Positions 47,119-56,181 of a stretch of 64,000 bases of DNA are shown here, piece after piece (position 1 is the stretch's first letter; each line of letters opens with the position of its first letter). A program made the position numbers and the translations under genes. Under the pieces are notes generated by a model. That model was given only the letters and a program-made list of their open reading frames with translations. It was not told the origin of the DNA and ran no database searches. Source of the DNA: Cognatundibacterium curvum (GTDB taxonomy: Bacteria; Pseudomonadota; Gammaproteobacteria; Burkholderiales; Burkholderiaceae_D); assembly GCF_014284235.1 (NCBI RefSeq), contig NZ_JACOGD010000002.1, positions 310,001 to 374,000 of the forward strand, given 5' to 3'.

Positions 47119-47355
47119 GCCCCACTCTGGGCTCAGACTAAAACGATACACCAGGCGGCACGGAAGCCACCGTGCCCGCGAGTCCTTGCTCTGTTCCATT
47201 TCCACATCTTCATACCGTCGCCTTGACGGGCGGCGCTTTTTCATCTGTTTGTCCAGCATTCGTGCGCTGTCTTATCTATACAACTCACTCCGTAGTTTTA
47301 CTTATTGCCGGAACTAATCCTGACTGAGATGATCAGCACTTGATTTTCTTTATTG
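47119..47355. other. Region after mutT with hairpins, no gene
   Basis: TGAGCCC (47116-47122) with GGGCTCA (47129-47135), GGCACGG (47157-47163) with CCGTGCC (47170-47176), and GTCGCC (47217-47222) with GGCGGC (47229-47234) followed by five T form three hairpins. The last is the best terminator candidate for the argJ-mutT operon. No coding sequence was found. Confidence 0.5.
47217..47241 (+). terminator. Possible terminator of the argJ-DUF815-mutT operon
   Basis: A short GC-rich stem (GTCGCC/GGCGGC with one G-T pair) is followed by GCTTTTT. The stem is only 6 bp, so it is a moderate candidate. Confidence 0.45.
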
Positions 47356-47392
47356 TGTATTGAAAACAATACAGTGTATTAAATTTGATACA
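47356..47392. promoter_or_regulatory. Two adjacent TyrR-box-like operators (enhancer of the dad operon)
   Basis: TGTATTGAAAACAATACA (47356-47373) and TGTATTAAATTTGATACA (47375-47392) each have the form TGT-N12-ACA, the layout of the TyrR box, and are separated by one base, as in adjacent TyrR boxes of Escherichia coli. The inverted arms are perfect over 7 bp in box 1; box 2 is centred in a 9-bp inverted repeat (47371-47379 with 47388-47396). A TyrR-family activator is encoded by the operon's last gene. Confidence 0.7.
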
Positions 47393-47537
47393 CTGTTCAT
47401 GAATTCGTACGCTCTAGAGGGAGGCTTCAGTCTTTTGACTGGAGAATCAGTGAAGGGTGTACGGATTTTAATACACCTGGTTGCCAGAGTTTTTTCTGGT
47501 GTGTTGTAAGTCATTGAATCAGCTGACTATTTTGCAG

Positions 47538-47553
47538 TGGCATGAGCATTGCT
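47538..47553 (+). promoter_or_regulatory. Sigma-54 promoter of the alr-dadA operon
   Basis: TGGCATGAGCATTGCT matches the sigma-54 consensus TGGCAC-N5-TTGCW closely. The -24 GG (47539-47540) and -12 GC (47551-47552) are separated by exactly 10 bp. Transcription should start near 47564, giving a leader of about 113 nt before alr. The TyrR-like boxes lie about 180 and 200 bp upstream of that start, a normal enhancer distance. Confidence 0.8.
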
Positions 47554-47677
47554 AGGTGGAGTAAAACTTTCTACTAAGGGTGGCGCGGCCGCAAGTTGGA
47601 ATATCTTGGCAAATGCCAGTGAAATTCGCAGGCTAAGGGCTCGCAGACATCCGGCTATCGAGCAATGGAGTGCGTGA

Positions 47678-48781
47678 ATGATGCAAGAAATGACGGGAAG
47701 AAGTGGTGCAGTGCTGCGGGTGGATTTGCAAGCTGTGCAAAACAATTACCGCTTACTGAGTCAGAAACTGGGTAAGGCGCAATGTGGTGCGGCCGTCAAA
47801 GCCGATGCCTATGGGCTGGGCGCGATCCCGGTCTCGGGTGCCTTGTATGCGGCCGGATGCCGGCATTTTTTTGTAGCGCATCTGGAAGAAGCGATCAGTT
47901 TGCGTCCGCATCTGCCGTCTGACGCGCGCCTGATTGTGATGCATGGTTCGCCGGTCGGGTATGAAGCCGAGTTCCTCGAACATGGCTGCATGCCGGTACT
48001 GAACAGCCTGGCTCAGGTAAGCGCCTGGCGTGCTCTTGCGAAACAACAGCAGCGTGCATTGCCTGCCATCGTGCAGTTCGATACCGGCATGGCGCGCATG
48101 GGCTTGTCAGCACAGGAAGTGGAAGTCTGGCGCAATGATGCAGATTTCCTGGAAGGCATACAGGTTGAATACCTGATGAGCCATCTGGTCAGTGCGGAGG
48201 ATGCGTCCCATCCTGTGAATGCAATGCAGTTGGCACGCTTCAACGACTTACGCGGTTTGTTGCCACAGGCGAAGGCAAGTCTGGCTAACTCCTCGGGTGT
48301 ATTCCTGGGAGCGGCCTATCACTTTGATCTGGCGCGTCCGGGTGCTGCTTTGTATGGGGTGGCGCCGGTAGCAGGACAAGCCAATCCTATGCAGGCAGTC
48401 GCGTATTTGCAAGGCCGCATCATTCAGGTACGTGAGATTCCACCGGATACCGGCGTTGGTTACGGCTCCACCTGGCGTAGCCGGGATACTGCGAAAATCG
48501 CGACAGTCGCGGTCGGTTATGCCGATGGCTGGATGCGTAGTCTGAGTAACCGTGGTGTGGCACAGATAGGTGGGCAGGAAGTACCACTGGTAGGGAATGT
48601 ATCGATGGATACCATTACGCTGGACGTGACAGCGATTGCCGACAGTGAGCTGCAAGAGGGGGCACTGGTGGATTTGCTGTCTGCCAGCAATACCGTCGAT
48701 CAGGTCGCTGCGCGCGCAGGCACCATAGGTTATGAAATCCTGACCAGTCTGGGCCACCGCTATCAGCGCGTTTACCGCTAA
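47678..48781 (+). CDS. alr: Alanine racemase, probably the catabolic (DadX) enzyme
   Basis: PLP enzyme of 367 residues that interconverts L- and D-alanine. The Schiff-base lysine is in [12 protein letters not shown] near residue 38, and the catalytic tyrosine is in VGYGSTW near 262. [19 protein letters not shown] and DTGMARMGL are also family blocks. Its pairing with dadA and the sigma-54 promoter indicate a catabolic role (L-alanine to D-alanine, then to pyruvate), not supply for cell-wall synthesis. A double ATG opens the frame (47678, 47681), preceded by GGAG. I cannot exclude that it also serves as the only racemase. Confidence 0.92.
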   Translation: MMQEMTGRSGAVLRVDLQAVQNNYRLLSQKLGKAQCGAAVKADAYGLGAIPVSGALYAAGCRHFFVAHLEEAISLRPHLPSDARLIVMHGSPVGYEAEFLEHGCMPVLNSLAQVSAWRALAKQQQRALPAIVQFDTGMARMGLSAQEVEVWRNDADFLEGIQVEYLMSHLVSAEDASHPVNAMQLARFNDLRGLLPQAKASLANSSGVFLGAAYHFDLARPGAALYGVAPVAGQANPMQAVAYLQGRIIQVREIPPDTGVGYGSTWRSRDTAKIATVAVGYADGWMRSLSNRGVAQIGGQEVPLVGNVSMDTITLDVTAIADSELQEGALVDLLSASNTVDQVAARAGTIGYEILTSLGHRYQRVYR

Positions 48782-48839
48782 GCAGTCAGCAGCATCTACA
48801 ACACATCACTTATTAAAACAGGCATCAAGGAGCAAAACA

Positions 48840-50132
48840 ATGAAAGTTATCGTACTCGGCGCAGGCGTGATCGGAACCGCAACTGCCTATTATCTGGCAA
48901 AAGCGGGTCATGAAGTGACCGTGATTGAGCGTCAGCAAGGTGCCGCACTGGAAACTAGTTTTGCCAATGCCGGTGAGGTATCGCCTGGCTACTCGGCACC
49001 TTGGGCTGGTCCCGGCGTGCCGCTGAAAGCCATCAAATGGCTGATGATGGAGCATAGCCCGCTGGCGATACGTCCGACTTTCGATCTGAACACCTGGCGC
49101 TGGGTCATGCAGATGCTGATGAATTGCACCAGCTCCCGCTATGAAGTGAACAAGGGACGCATGCTGCGTATGGCTGAATATAGCCGCGATGTATTGCAAC
49201 AACTGCGTGCCGATACCGGTATTTCCTATGATGAGCGCACGCAGGGTACTTTGCAGTTGTTCCGTAATCAGGCACAACTGGAAGGCGCTGATGCCGATAT
49301 CGCGATTCTGAACCGCTATGGCGTGAAGTATGAAAAACTGGATAAAGCAGGATGCCTGAAAGTAGAACCGGCACTGGCTAAAGTACAGGAAAAGTTTGTC
49401 GGCGCATTGCGTCTGCCTGGTGATGAAACTGGCGATTGCTTTAAATTTACGCAAAACCTTGCCAAGCTGGCAGAGGGCCTGGGCGTCAAGTTCCGTTACG
49501 GCGTCAGCATACAGCGTCTGGTGTACAGCGGTGATCAGGTCAGCTCAGTCATTACCTCAGAAGGCGAGCTGAAGGCCGATAGTTTTGTGCTGGCGCTAGG
49601 CAGCTATTCGCCTATCCTGTTGCGCGAGCTGGGCATACGGATTCCGGTCTATCCGATCAAGGGTTATTCGATCACCGTGCCGATTACCGATGCCAGCGCC
49701 GCGCCGGAATCCACCGTGATGGATGAAACCTATAAAGTGGCGATCACCCGTCTGGGCGACCGTATCCGTGTTGGCGGAACCGCAGAAATCACCGGTTACA
49801 ACCTTGAGTTGCGTGCAGATCGCCGCGCGACACTGGAGTATTCTGTGAGTGATCTGTTCCCGGCTGGTGGCGATGTCAGCAAAGCGGAGTTCTGGACTGG
49901 TCTGCGTCCTATGACACCGGATGGCACGCCAGTGGTTGGTCCTACGCCTTACCGTAATTTATTCCTGAACACAGGACATGGCACCTTAGGTTGGACCATG
50001 GCTTGCGGCTCAGGGCAATTCGTTGCCGATATCGTTTCCGGAAAACGGCCGGCAATTTCCACGGAAGGTTTATTCATGAGCCGTTATGGCAGCGTGAACC
50101 GTCCCATCATTGTTCCCAAGGAGTTGGCATGA
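48840..50132 (+). CDS. dadA: D-amino acid dehydrogenase small subunit DadA
   Basis: Membrane-associated FAD enzyme of 430 residues that oxidises D-alanine and other D-amino acids to 2-oxo acids and ammonia and passes electrons to the respiratory chain. The N-terminal FAD fold [20 protein letters not shown] is followed by [20 protein letters not shown], a DadA hallmark. [14 protein letters not shown] near residue 380 is the C-terminal FAD contact. A strong AAGGAG ribosome-binding site precedes it. It lies 58 bp after alr and overlaps the next gene by 4 bp (ATGA). Confidence 0.96.
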   Translation: MKVIVLGAGVIGTATAYYLAKAGHEVTVIERQQGAALETSFANAGEVSPGYSAPWAGPGVPLKAIKWLMMEHSPLAIRPTFDLNTWRWVMQMLMNCTSSRYEVNKGRMLRMAEYSRDVLQQLRADTGISYDERTQGTLQLFRNQAQLEGADADIAILNRYGVKYEKLDKAGCLKVEPALAKVQEKFVGALRLPGDETGDCFKFTQNLAKLAEGLGVKFRYGVSIQRLVYSGDQVSSVITSEGELKADSFVLALGSYSPILLRELGIRIPVYPIKGYSITVPITDASAAPESTVMDETYKVAITRLGDRIRVGGTAEITGYNLELRADRRATLEYSVSDLFPAGGDVSKAEFWTGLRPMTPDGTPVVGPTPYRNLFLNTGHGTLGWTMACGSGQFVADIVSGKRPAISTEGLFMSRYGSVNRPIIVPKELA

Positions 50133-50689
50133 GCCAGTTTGAACAATTGTTTTCTTCTACGCAGGTGTTTGCAGACGCCAATCTGAATACCCGTTTTTAT
50201 ACCGCCATTGAATTGCTGGCGCAGGTGATGATGGTCATGCCACGCGCCGCGACCATCAGCAGTCTGGCGGAAGCAACGGGAAAAACACCGCGTCTGGTCC
50301 GTTCTATCTTATCGACCTTGAGTAAGGATGGACTGGTCGGCCGCGATGCCAAGGATAAAGATGCCTGGCATTGCCGCGACTGTAACGGCATCATCACACT
50401 GGCCGATGTGTACCGGTGTTTTGTCGAAGCAGAAGAGCGTGCGGCCCTGAAAGCAGCCCGGCGTGCAGAAAAAAATGCTGAGCACGCAGAGTTGGGAGTG
50501 CAGACTTCCAGAAGTTCAAGCCAGCAAAGTGTGGACCTGCTGATGTTGCAGGTCAAAATGACGGTCAACCGCGCAGTGTTGCAACAGTTGGAGCAATTCG
50601 ACCTGAGCCGTCTGCGTGGCTTGGCCAGCACCACTGCATTCCGCGCGCAGCATGCCAGACCGCGCGGCTATATTCCTGAGCCTTACTGA
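50129..50689 (+). CDS. Winged-helix (Rrf2/IclR-like) DNA-binding protein of unknown role
   Basis: Predicted transcription factor of 186 residues. [32 protein letters not shown] in outline (about residues 47-77) is a winged helix-turn-helix like that of Rrf2 or IclR-type proteins. [18 protein letters not shown] follows, with a CxxC pair. The middle (about 115-145) is a charged Ala/Glu/Arg stretch of likely helix or coil. It overlaps dadA by 4 bp and ends 17 bp before the TyrR-like gene, so it belongs to the operon. The start at 50129 follows AAGGAGTTGGC. I know no described partner role for such a protein in alanine catabolism. Confidence 0.75.
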   Translation: MSQFEQLFSSTQVFADANLNTRFYTAIELLAQVMMVMPRAATISSLAEATGKTPRLVRSILSTLSKDGLVGRDAKDKDAWHCRDCNGIITLADVYRCFVEAEERAALKAARRAEKNAEHAELGVQTSRSSSQQSVDLLMLQVKMTVNRAVLQQLEQFDLSRLRGLASTTAFRAQHARPRGYIPEPY

Positions 50690-50706
50690 GTTCCGGCCGC
50701 CTCTGC

Positions 50707-52266
50707 ATGCGTATTAATATCCAGTTTCAGGACAGGGTCGGCATCGCCCATGAAATACTGGCCGTGCTGGCACAGCGCGGACTGAACGTGGTCGCGGTTG
50801 AGGTTGATCCGCCTCAGGTCTATATCGATATCCCTGAGCTGAGCAAAGACATGCTGCCTTCGCTGCAGCAAGCCTGTCAGCAAATCAGCGGCGTGACACA
50901 AATACAGGTGATCGACGTATTACCCGGTATGCGCCGTCGCCTGCATCTCGACACCATGATGGCCGTGATGGAAGATCCGGTACTGGCCATCGATGGTGAA
51001 GCCAGACTGGTGATCGCGAATGCCGCTGCGGCAGCCGTGACTGGCCTGAGTGAGGCGCAGTTAGCTCAGCTCAAACTCAGTGATGTGCTGGATGATCAGG
51101 GCTTGCAGGAAGAATTACTGCAGGCAGGCTTACGTATTCCCAGCCGCGAAGTGCGTTTGCATGGCGAACCGTTTTTCATGGATGTGACGCCGGTATCCGA
51201 GCCGGTGCTGCCGGATGGTACGGCGCTGCATCGCTCGGTCGGCGCGGTGCTGACCTTTCATGCGCCTTCACGCATAGGCGGACGGCTGCATGCCTTGCAG
51301 AATACCCAGGGAAATGGCTTTGATCTGATCATCGGTGATTCAGAGCAAATCCGCGCCATGAAAACCCGCGCCGCCCGAGTTGCGGTGGTCGATGCTCCTT
51401 TGCTGATCACTGGTGAAACCGGTACTGGCAAAGAATTGCTGGCGCAGGCCTGTCATGGCGTCAGCGCGCGCAGTAATGCGCCTTTTCTCGAACTGAATTG
51501 CGCTGCTCTGCCGGAAAGCCTGGCGGAAAGCGAATTGTTTGGCTATATGTCAGGCGCTTTCACTGGTGCGCAAAAAGGCGGCAAGCCGGGTCTGTTTGAA
51601 ATGGCCGATGGCGGCACCGTTTTTCTGGATGAGATCGGGGAAATGTCGCTGTATTTGCAGGCGAAATTATTGCGCTTCCTGAATGACGGCAAATTCCGTC
51701 GTATCGGCGGCGATAAAGAGATACGTGTGAATGTACGCATCATCAGCGCCACGCATCGCAATTTGCGCAAAATGGTACAGGAAGGCTTGTTCAGGGAGGA
51801 CCTGTTTTATCGCCTGAATGTCTTACATCTGGAAATGCCGGCACTGCGCGAGCGTCCGGATGACATCCTGCCACTGGCCCGCCATTTCATTGAACGTGCC
51901 TGTACCCAGTCGCAAAAGCCGGTGTGCCGTCTCAATACCGCAGCCTGTGCAGCCTTGGTAGCCAATCATTGGCCAGGTAATGTGCGGCAATTGCAGAATG
52001 TGGTATTCCGGGCCATTACTATGTCAGACCAGCGTGTGCTGGATGCGGCAGATCTGGATTGGGCTGAGGGCAGCATCAGTGCAGATGAACACAGTGCCGT
52101 TGACACAGAAAGCTGGGATCTGGCCTTACAACAGTTTGAGCAGAGTCTGTTGACGCGCCTGTATCCGCATTTTCCTTCCAGTCGTAAGCTCGCCGCGCGC
52201 TTGCAGACTTCACATTCAACGATCGCGGCCAAGCTCAGGAAATACGGCATACCGCAAAAGCGTTGA
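50707..52266 (+). CDS. TyrR/PhhR-family sigma-54-dependent transcriptional activator
   Basis: Regulator of 519 residues. Domains in order: ACT ligand-binding domain (about 1-75), PAS domain (about 80-150), AAA+ domain (about 210-440) with Walker A GETGTGKELLA near 235, GAFTGA near 283 and Walker B GGTVFLDEIGEM near 300, and a C-terminal TyrR-type helix-turn-helix (SSRKLAARLQTSHSTIAAKLRKYG, about 492-515, shown in part). Escherichia coli TyrR lacks GAFTGA, whereas Pseudomonas PhhR keeps it and works with sigma-54; this protein is of the PhhR kind. The matching promoter and boxes lie upstream of alr, so the operon probably controls itself. The effector is probably an amino acid. Confidence 0.88.
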   Translation: MRINIQFQDRVGIAHEILAVLAQRGLNVVAVEVDPPQVYIDIPELSKDMLPSLQQACQQISGVTQIQVIDVLPGMRRRLHLDTMMAVMEDPVLAIDGEARLVIANAAAAAVTGLSEAQLAQLKLSDVLDDQGLQEELLQAGLRIPSREVRLHGEPFFMDVTPVSEPVLPDGTALHRSVGAVLTFHAPSRIGGRLHALQNTQGNGFDLIIGDSEQIRAMKTRAARVAVVDAPLLITGETGTGKELLAQACHGVSARSNAPFLELNCAALPESLAESELFGYMSGAFTGAQKGGKPGLFEMADGGTVFLDEIGEMSLYLQAKLLRFLNDGKFRRIGGDKEIRVNVRIISATHRNLRKMVQEGLFREDLFYRLNVLHLEMPALRERPDDILPLARHFIERACTQSQKPVCRLNTAACAALVANHWPGNVRQLQNVVFRAITMSDQRVLDAADLDWAEGSISADEHSAVDTESWDLALQQFEQSLLTRLYPHFPSSRKLAARLQTSHSTIAAKLRKYGIPQKR

Positions 52267-52348
52267 CTGTCATTTGACAGTTCAGGCCAGCAGCAGGCAA
52301 ATTTAATTTAGCTGGACTGGCTGAACTCATTGAGAAAGCAGGAAGGAT

Positions 52349-52525
52349 TTACTCAGGCTGATCCGGATCTTCCGGCAGATTGACGGCGGGGATAGTGTAT
52401 TTCTCTTCGGCCCAGGCACCCAGGTCGATTTGCTTGCAGCGTTCAGAGCAAAACGGACGCCATGTGCTGTCGGGCGTCCAGGCGACTTTTGCCTGACAGG
52501 TCGGGCAATTGACGAAGGTGGTCAT
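52349..52525 (-). CDS. yacG: DNA gyrase inhibitor / zinc-binding protein YacG
   Basis: Small protein of 58 residues, too short for many gene lists. It starts [16 protein letters not shown] and continues with [22 protein letters not shown]. The four cysteines (C-x2-C and C-x3-C) form the zinc site of YacG, which in Escherichia coli binds GyrB and inhibits gyrase. The tail EDPDQPE is acidic and probably disordered. It is last in the pilBCD-coaE-zapD-yacG cluster, the expected order, 27 bp after zapD. Confidence 0.92.
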   Translation of the reverse strand: MTTFVNCPTCQAKVAWTPDSTWRPFCSERCKQIDLGAWAEEKYTIPAVNLPEDPDQPE

Positions 52526-52552
52526 AGTATTCAGGGCGTATTCAGTGTATCT

Positions 52553-53308
52553 TCAGAAGTTACAGAGTGTCAGATCAAACGGGATATCGTGCTCAGAGGC
52601 TTTAGGCTTCATATCCCCATCCTGGCTCATGTAACGTATCCAGAGCATGTATTTGTTGGCGGATATTTCCGGGATCGCGCCGAGTTCCTGTGGAATATTC
52701 ACACGTAACAGCTGATACACCTTACCCTGCAACATTTGTTGGTAACTACCGGCCTGGGCAATTACCTTAGACGTGGTGCCAGACTCGCGTAACAGGCGTA
52801 AGACCACGCTAATGGCGGTAAACAGCGGTGCGATAGGTGCAAACCAGGCAGAAATATCCGCAAAGCGTTTCTCTGGCGGATTCTGCTGCCACGCATGATA
52901 ACTCGGCAAATCAAACTCGCAGGCGCCACCCGGTATGATGGTACGGCCACGTATGCTCATCAGCCATTCATTTTCACGGATATGCTGACCGGTTTTGCCT
53001 GTGCTGGCGATCAGTGCAGAGCTGGCCTGATCGACTTCTTCCAGTACCTTGTCCAGCATTTCAGCCTGTACGTTAGGATTGGATTTAAAACTGATCAGTG
53101 TATGTTTTTGACGTTCGAGTTCCTGCAGCAAATCTGATTTCAGATCGGCACGACCAGCGACTTCCAGCATTTCAAAAATGGTGGCAAGCGCAACGTGATG
53201 CTGCAGTGGGTCTGACTGGTGCAAGAAAAAATTAAATTTTTCGTACAGGTCTTCCAACCGCAATAGCGTGCGAATACGCTCGTTGAAAGGGTATTCGTAA
53301 ACAATCAA
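52553..53308 (-). CDS. zapD: Cell division protein ZapD
   Basis: Cytoplasmic FtsZ-bundling factor of 251 residues. The N-terminal [21 protein letters not shown] segment and [23 protein letters not shown] in outline near residue 155 are characteristic of the YacF/ZapD family. It helps align FtsZ filaments at the division site. It lies between coaE and yacG on the same strand, as in many proteobacteria. The 135-bp gap to coaE shows no clear terminator. Confidence 0.96.
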   Translation of the reverse strand: MIVYEYPFNERIRTLLRLEDLYEKFNFFLHQSDPLQHHVALATIFEMLEVAGRADLKSDLLQELERQKHTLISFKSNPNVQAEMLDKVLEEVDQASSALIASTGKTGQHIRENEWLMSIRGRTIIPGGACEFDLPSYHAWQQNPPEKRFADISAWFAPIAPLFTAISVVLRLLRESGTTSKVIAQAGSYQQMLQGKVYQLLRVNIPQELGAIPEISANKYMLWIRYMSQDGDMKPKASEHDIPFDLTLCNF

Positions 53309-53443
53309 AATAGTATCCCTGTTCTAAATATGTGCCAAGCTCAGCTCCACGTGATTCTGAACCATACTGTCAGAAAATACAAATACCATGTGCGTTTTTT
53401 AAGAATTGTTTTTGTAGCAGACCATGCCGCAAACAGCCAGAAA

Positions 53444-54073
53444 TCAGTTCCTGCCTGATTTTTTGGCAGCAAGGCGCAAGTAATGCTGATGCAAAGTGAG
53501 AATTTTCGCCTGTAGCAGATGGAGCTCTTCCTCATTCACTATCACATCGTCTGCTGCTGCCAGTCTTTCTTGCCGTGAGGCCTGATTGCGCATGATGGCT
53601 GATACTTGTTCCCGGCTTAGCTGGTTACGCTGCATCACACGTGCGATCTGGACTTCCTCCGCACAATCGACGACCAGGATACGATCCACTCTTTGCTTCC
53701 AGTTGCCGGACTCAATCAGCAGTGGCACCACAAAAATCAGATAATCTCCTGTTGCACTGGCGGCTGCCTGCTCAGTCTGTGAACGTATCAGTGGATGCAA
53801 GATGGCTTCCAGTCTGAGTTTGGCAGCGCTGTCATTGAAGACCAATGCGCGCATTCTGGCTCTGTCCATACTGCCATCATCAGAAATCGCCTGATCGCCG
53901 AATTCTTCGCGTATCTGCGGCATGGCCAGGCCATCTTTCCGGGTCAGAGCGTGAGCGATCAGATCGGTATCGATCAGGCTGGCGCCCAGCGCCTGAAATG
54001 CATTAGCGATGGTCGTTTTACCGCTGCCTATGCCTCCGGTCAGACCCAGGCTAAACTTTTCCAGACTCATCAT
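53444..54073 (-). CDS. coaE: Dephospho-CoA kinase
   Basis: Phosphorylates dephospho-CoA in the last step of coenzyme A synthesis. About 209 residues. The P-loop [14 protein letters not shown] is at about residues 10-23, DTDLIAHAL near 35 binds substrate, and HPLIR near 90 is conserved. Two adjacent ATG codons (54073, 54070) are possible starts; the frame open further upstream overlaps pilD and is unlikely. It lies 4 bp after pilD and is cotranscribed with the pil genes. Confidence 0.96.
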   Translation of the reverse strand: MMSLEKFSLGLTGGIGSGKTTIANAFQALGASLIDTDLIAHALTRKDGLAMPQIREEFGDQAISDDGSMDRARMRALVFNDSAAKLRLEAILHPLIRSQTEQAAASATGDYLIFVVPLLIESGNWKQRVDRILVVDCAEEVQIARVMQRNQLSREQVSAIMRNQASRQERLAAADDVIVNEEELHLLQAKILTLHQHYLRLAAKKSGRN

Positions 54074-54077
54074 CAGT

Positions 54078-54941
54078 TTATAAATGGCTAAGATAGGCCT
54101 GTACGATCTGCGGGCCCCAGAGCATCGCAATCAGGCCTGCCATGGCCAGATAAGGTCCGAAGGACAGTTTTGTTTCAAAGCCCATTTTAGATAAGAGTAT
54201 CAGCGTGATACCGACCACTGAGCCGACTAAGGATGACAGCAGAATAATCAGCGGCAGCATTTGCCAGCCCAGCCAGGCACCAAGCGCAGCCAGCATTTTG
54301 AAATCGCCATAACCAAAGCCTTCTTTGCCGGTCAGCAGGCGATACAGGTGAAACACCAGCCATAAAGACAGATAGCCTGCGACTGCACCCAGTACCGATG
54401 CAGCCGGGCTAGAAAATGCACCAGTCAGACTTAGCAGCATGCCCAGCCAAAGCAGGCTATAGGTCAGATCATCGGGCAGGAATTGGGTGTCCGCATCGAT
54501 CAGCGTCAGGGTAATCAGAAAAAAACAAAATACTGTTGCTGCCATTCCCGTAACACCGGTGCCGAAATGCCAGGCCATCGCCGCTGCCAGTGCCCCTGTG
54601 ATCATCTCCACTAAGGGATAGCGCACTGAGATGTGGGCTTTGCAACTGGTGCATTTGCCGCCTATCAGCAGGTAACTGACAACCGGAATATTTTCCCAGG
54701 CCCGTATCTGATGTCCGCAATGCGGGCAGGCTGAACGCGGTACGACCAGGTTGTAGCGCTCAGTATGTGGTGGTTGCTTGCCCAATTCTTCAGCGAGATC
54801 ATTGTCAAACTGGCGCTGCATCATTTTCGGTAGCCGGTAGATCACGACATTTAAAAAACTTCCTGTCAGTAAGCCGATCAGACCGAAACAAAATGTACCG
54901 AACCAGTTTGCTGCTGGTTGAAAAAAAATTTCTTGCAACAT
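54078..54941 (-). CDS. pilD: Type IV prepilin peptidase / N-methyltransferase PilD
   Basis: Inner-membrane aspartyl protease of 287 residues that cleaves and N-methylates prepilins. The cytoplasmic cysteine cluster ([22 protein letters not shown] near residue 72 and [16 protein letters not shown] near 97) is complete, and the two catalytic aspartates are in [14 protein letters not shown] near 145 and [14 protein letters not shown] near 210. About eight transmembrane helices. It immediately abuts pilC (one shared base). Confidence 0.97.
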   Translation of the reverse strand: MLQEIFFQPAANWFGTFCFGLIGLLTGSFLNVVIYRLPKMMQRQFDNDLAEELGKQPPHTERYNLVVPRSACPHCGHQIRAWENIPVVSYLLIGGKCTSCKAHISVRYPLVEMITGALAAAMAWHFGTGVTGMAATVFCFFLITLTLIDADTQFLPDDLTYSLLWLGMLLSLTGAFSSPAASVLGAVAGYLSLWLVFHLYRLLTGKEGFGYGDFKMLAALGAWLGWQMLPLIILLSSLVGSVVGITLILLSKMGFETKLSFGPYLAMAGLIAMLWGPQIVQAYLSHL

Positions 54942-56167
54942 CAGATGACCGAACCCAGTTTGAAAATTGGTAAATACATCGCAACCACCAGACCACCGAT
55001 CAGTACACCCAGGATCACCATGATCAACGGTTCCATCAGACTGGATAAAGAGGCGACCGCTTCATCCACTTCTTCTTCATAGAAGTCCGCCACTTTGCCC
55101 AACATATTATCAAGTGCGCCGGATTCCTCACCAATCGCGACCATTTGCGTGACCATGCTTGGGAATACATTAGAATTTTGCATCGCGACAGTCAGGCTGG
55201 TACCAGTGCTGACTTCAGTCTGAATTTTAATGGTGGCATCCAGGTAGACCGCATTGCCAGCAGCACCACCCACAGAATCAAGCGACTCAACCAGCGGCAC
55301 ACCAGCTGCGAACATGGTAGCCAGGGTTCTGGTCCAGCGTGCAATGGTGGCTTTGCGTATCACCGCGCCAAAAATAGGTGCCTGCAACAGGATGCGATCC
55401 ATCGCTCTTTGCATTTGCAATGAGCGTCGCCAGGTCTGGAAGAAAAAGTAAATTGCGCCGAACAGACCGCCAAAGATGATGTACCAGTAGGTGACGAAGA
55501 AGTCTGACAGCGCCATCACAAACAGCGTTGGTGCAGGTAACTCTGCGCCGAAACTCATGAAGACTTCTTTAAATGCGGGTACCACCCAGATCATAATCAC
55601 AGCGGTGACGATGAAAGCAACCGACAAAATAGCAATAGGGTAGGTCAGTGCAGACTTGATCTTTTTCTTAATAGTCTGGGTTTTTTCTTTATAAATGGCG
55701 AGTCGCGTCAGCAAGTCTTCTAAAATACCTGCCTGCTCACCGGCGCCAACCAGATTGCAGAACAGCGGATCAAAATAGAGAGGATATTTGCGGAAAGCCT
55801 GATTCAGGCTGGTCCCGGTTTCTACATCGCCGCGTATGTCTTGCAGTAATTTCGAGACAGAGGGGTTGGCGTTGCCTTTGGCGACGATATCAAACGACTG
55901 CAGCAGCGGTACGCCTGCTTTCATCATCGTCGCTAGCTGACGGGTGAATAAAGTAATGTCTGCATCTGAAATGCGTTTGCCCGAGCTATAGCTTTTTTTC
56001 TTGAGCTTGGTGACCAGAACACCCTGGCGGCGCAAGGTCGCATTGACGATCGCCTCGCCGCCAGCGCGCATTTCTCCTTGCACTTTTTTGCCAAATTTGT
56101 CCTTGCCTTCCCAGGCATACAGGACTTCCTTGACTTGCTTGGCTGGTTTCTGGGGATTTGTTGCCAT
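54941..56167 (-). CDS. pilC: Type IV pilus inner-membrane platform protein PilC
   Basis: Polytopic platform protein of 408 residues that links the assembly ATPase to pilin. It has two homologous T2SF domains: SDADITLFTRQLATMMKAGVPLLQSFDIV in outline near residue 70 and RWTRTLATMFAAGVPLVESLDSVGG near 275, plus the C-terminal MEPLIMVILGVLIGGLVVAMYLPIF in outline. It follows pilB by 14 bp. The presence of pilBCD indicates type IV pili or a related secretion/uptake system; pilin genes are not in the window. Confidence 0.97.
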   Translation of the reverse strand: MATNPQKPAKQVKEVLYAWEGKDKFGKKVQGEMRAGGEAIVNATLRRQGVLVTKLKKKSYSSGKRISDADITLFTRQLATMMKAGVPLLQSFDIVAKGNANPSVSKLLQDIRGDVETGTSLNQAFRKYPLYFDPLFCNLVGAGEQAGILEDLLTRLAIYKEKTQTIKKKIKSALTYPIAILSVAFIVTAVIMIWVVPAFKEVFMSFGAELPAPTLFVMALSDFFVTYWYIIFGGLFGAIYFFFQTWRRSLQMQRAMDRILLQAPIFGAVIRKATIARWTRTLATMFAAGVPLVESLDSVGGAAGNAVYLDATIKIQTEVSTGTSLTVAMQNSNVFPSMVTQMVAIGEESGALDNMLGKVADFYEEEVDEAVASLSSLMEPLIMVILGVLIGGLVVAMYLPIFKLGSVI

Positions 56168-56181
56168 TTAAGGGACTCCGG

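Noticed and set aside
47399-47509. A 36-codon frame starting right after the TyrR-like boxes
   Set aside because: No ribosome-binding site, no hydrophobic or domain pattern, and it lies upstream of the sigma-54 promoter in the enhancer-promoter spacer, so it is probably chance.
47538-47677. IHF site between the TyrR boxes and the sigma-54 promoter
   Set aside because: Sigma-54 promoters often have one, but no WATCAR-N4-TTR match was found in 47393-47537; AATCAG words there lack the second half.
47527-47745. Minus-strand frame of 72 codons over the alr leader
   Set aside because: It runs antisense through the sigma-54 promoter and the alr start, and its composition does not look like a protein.
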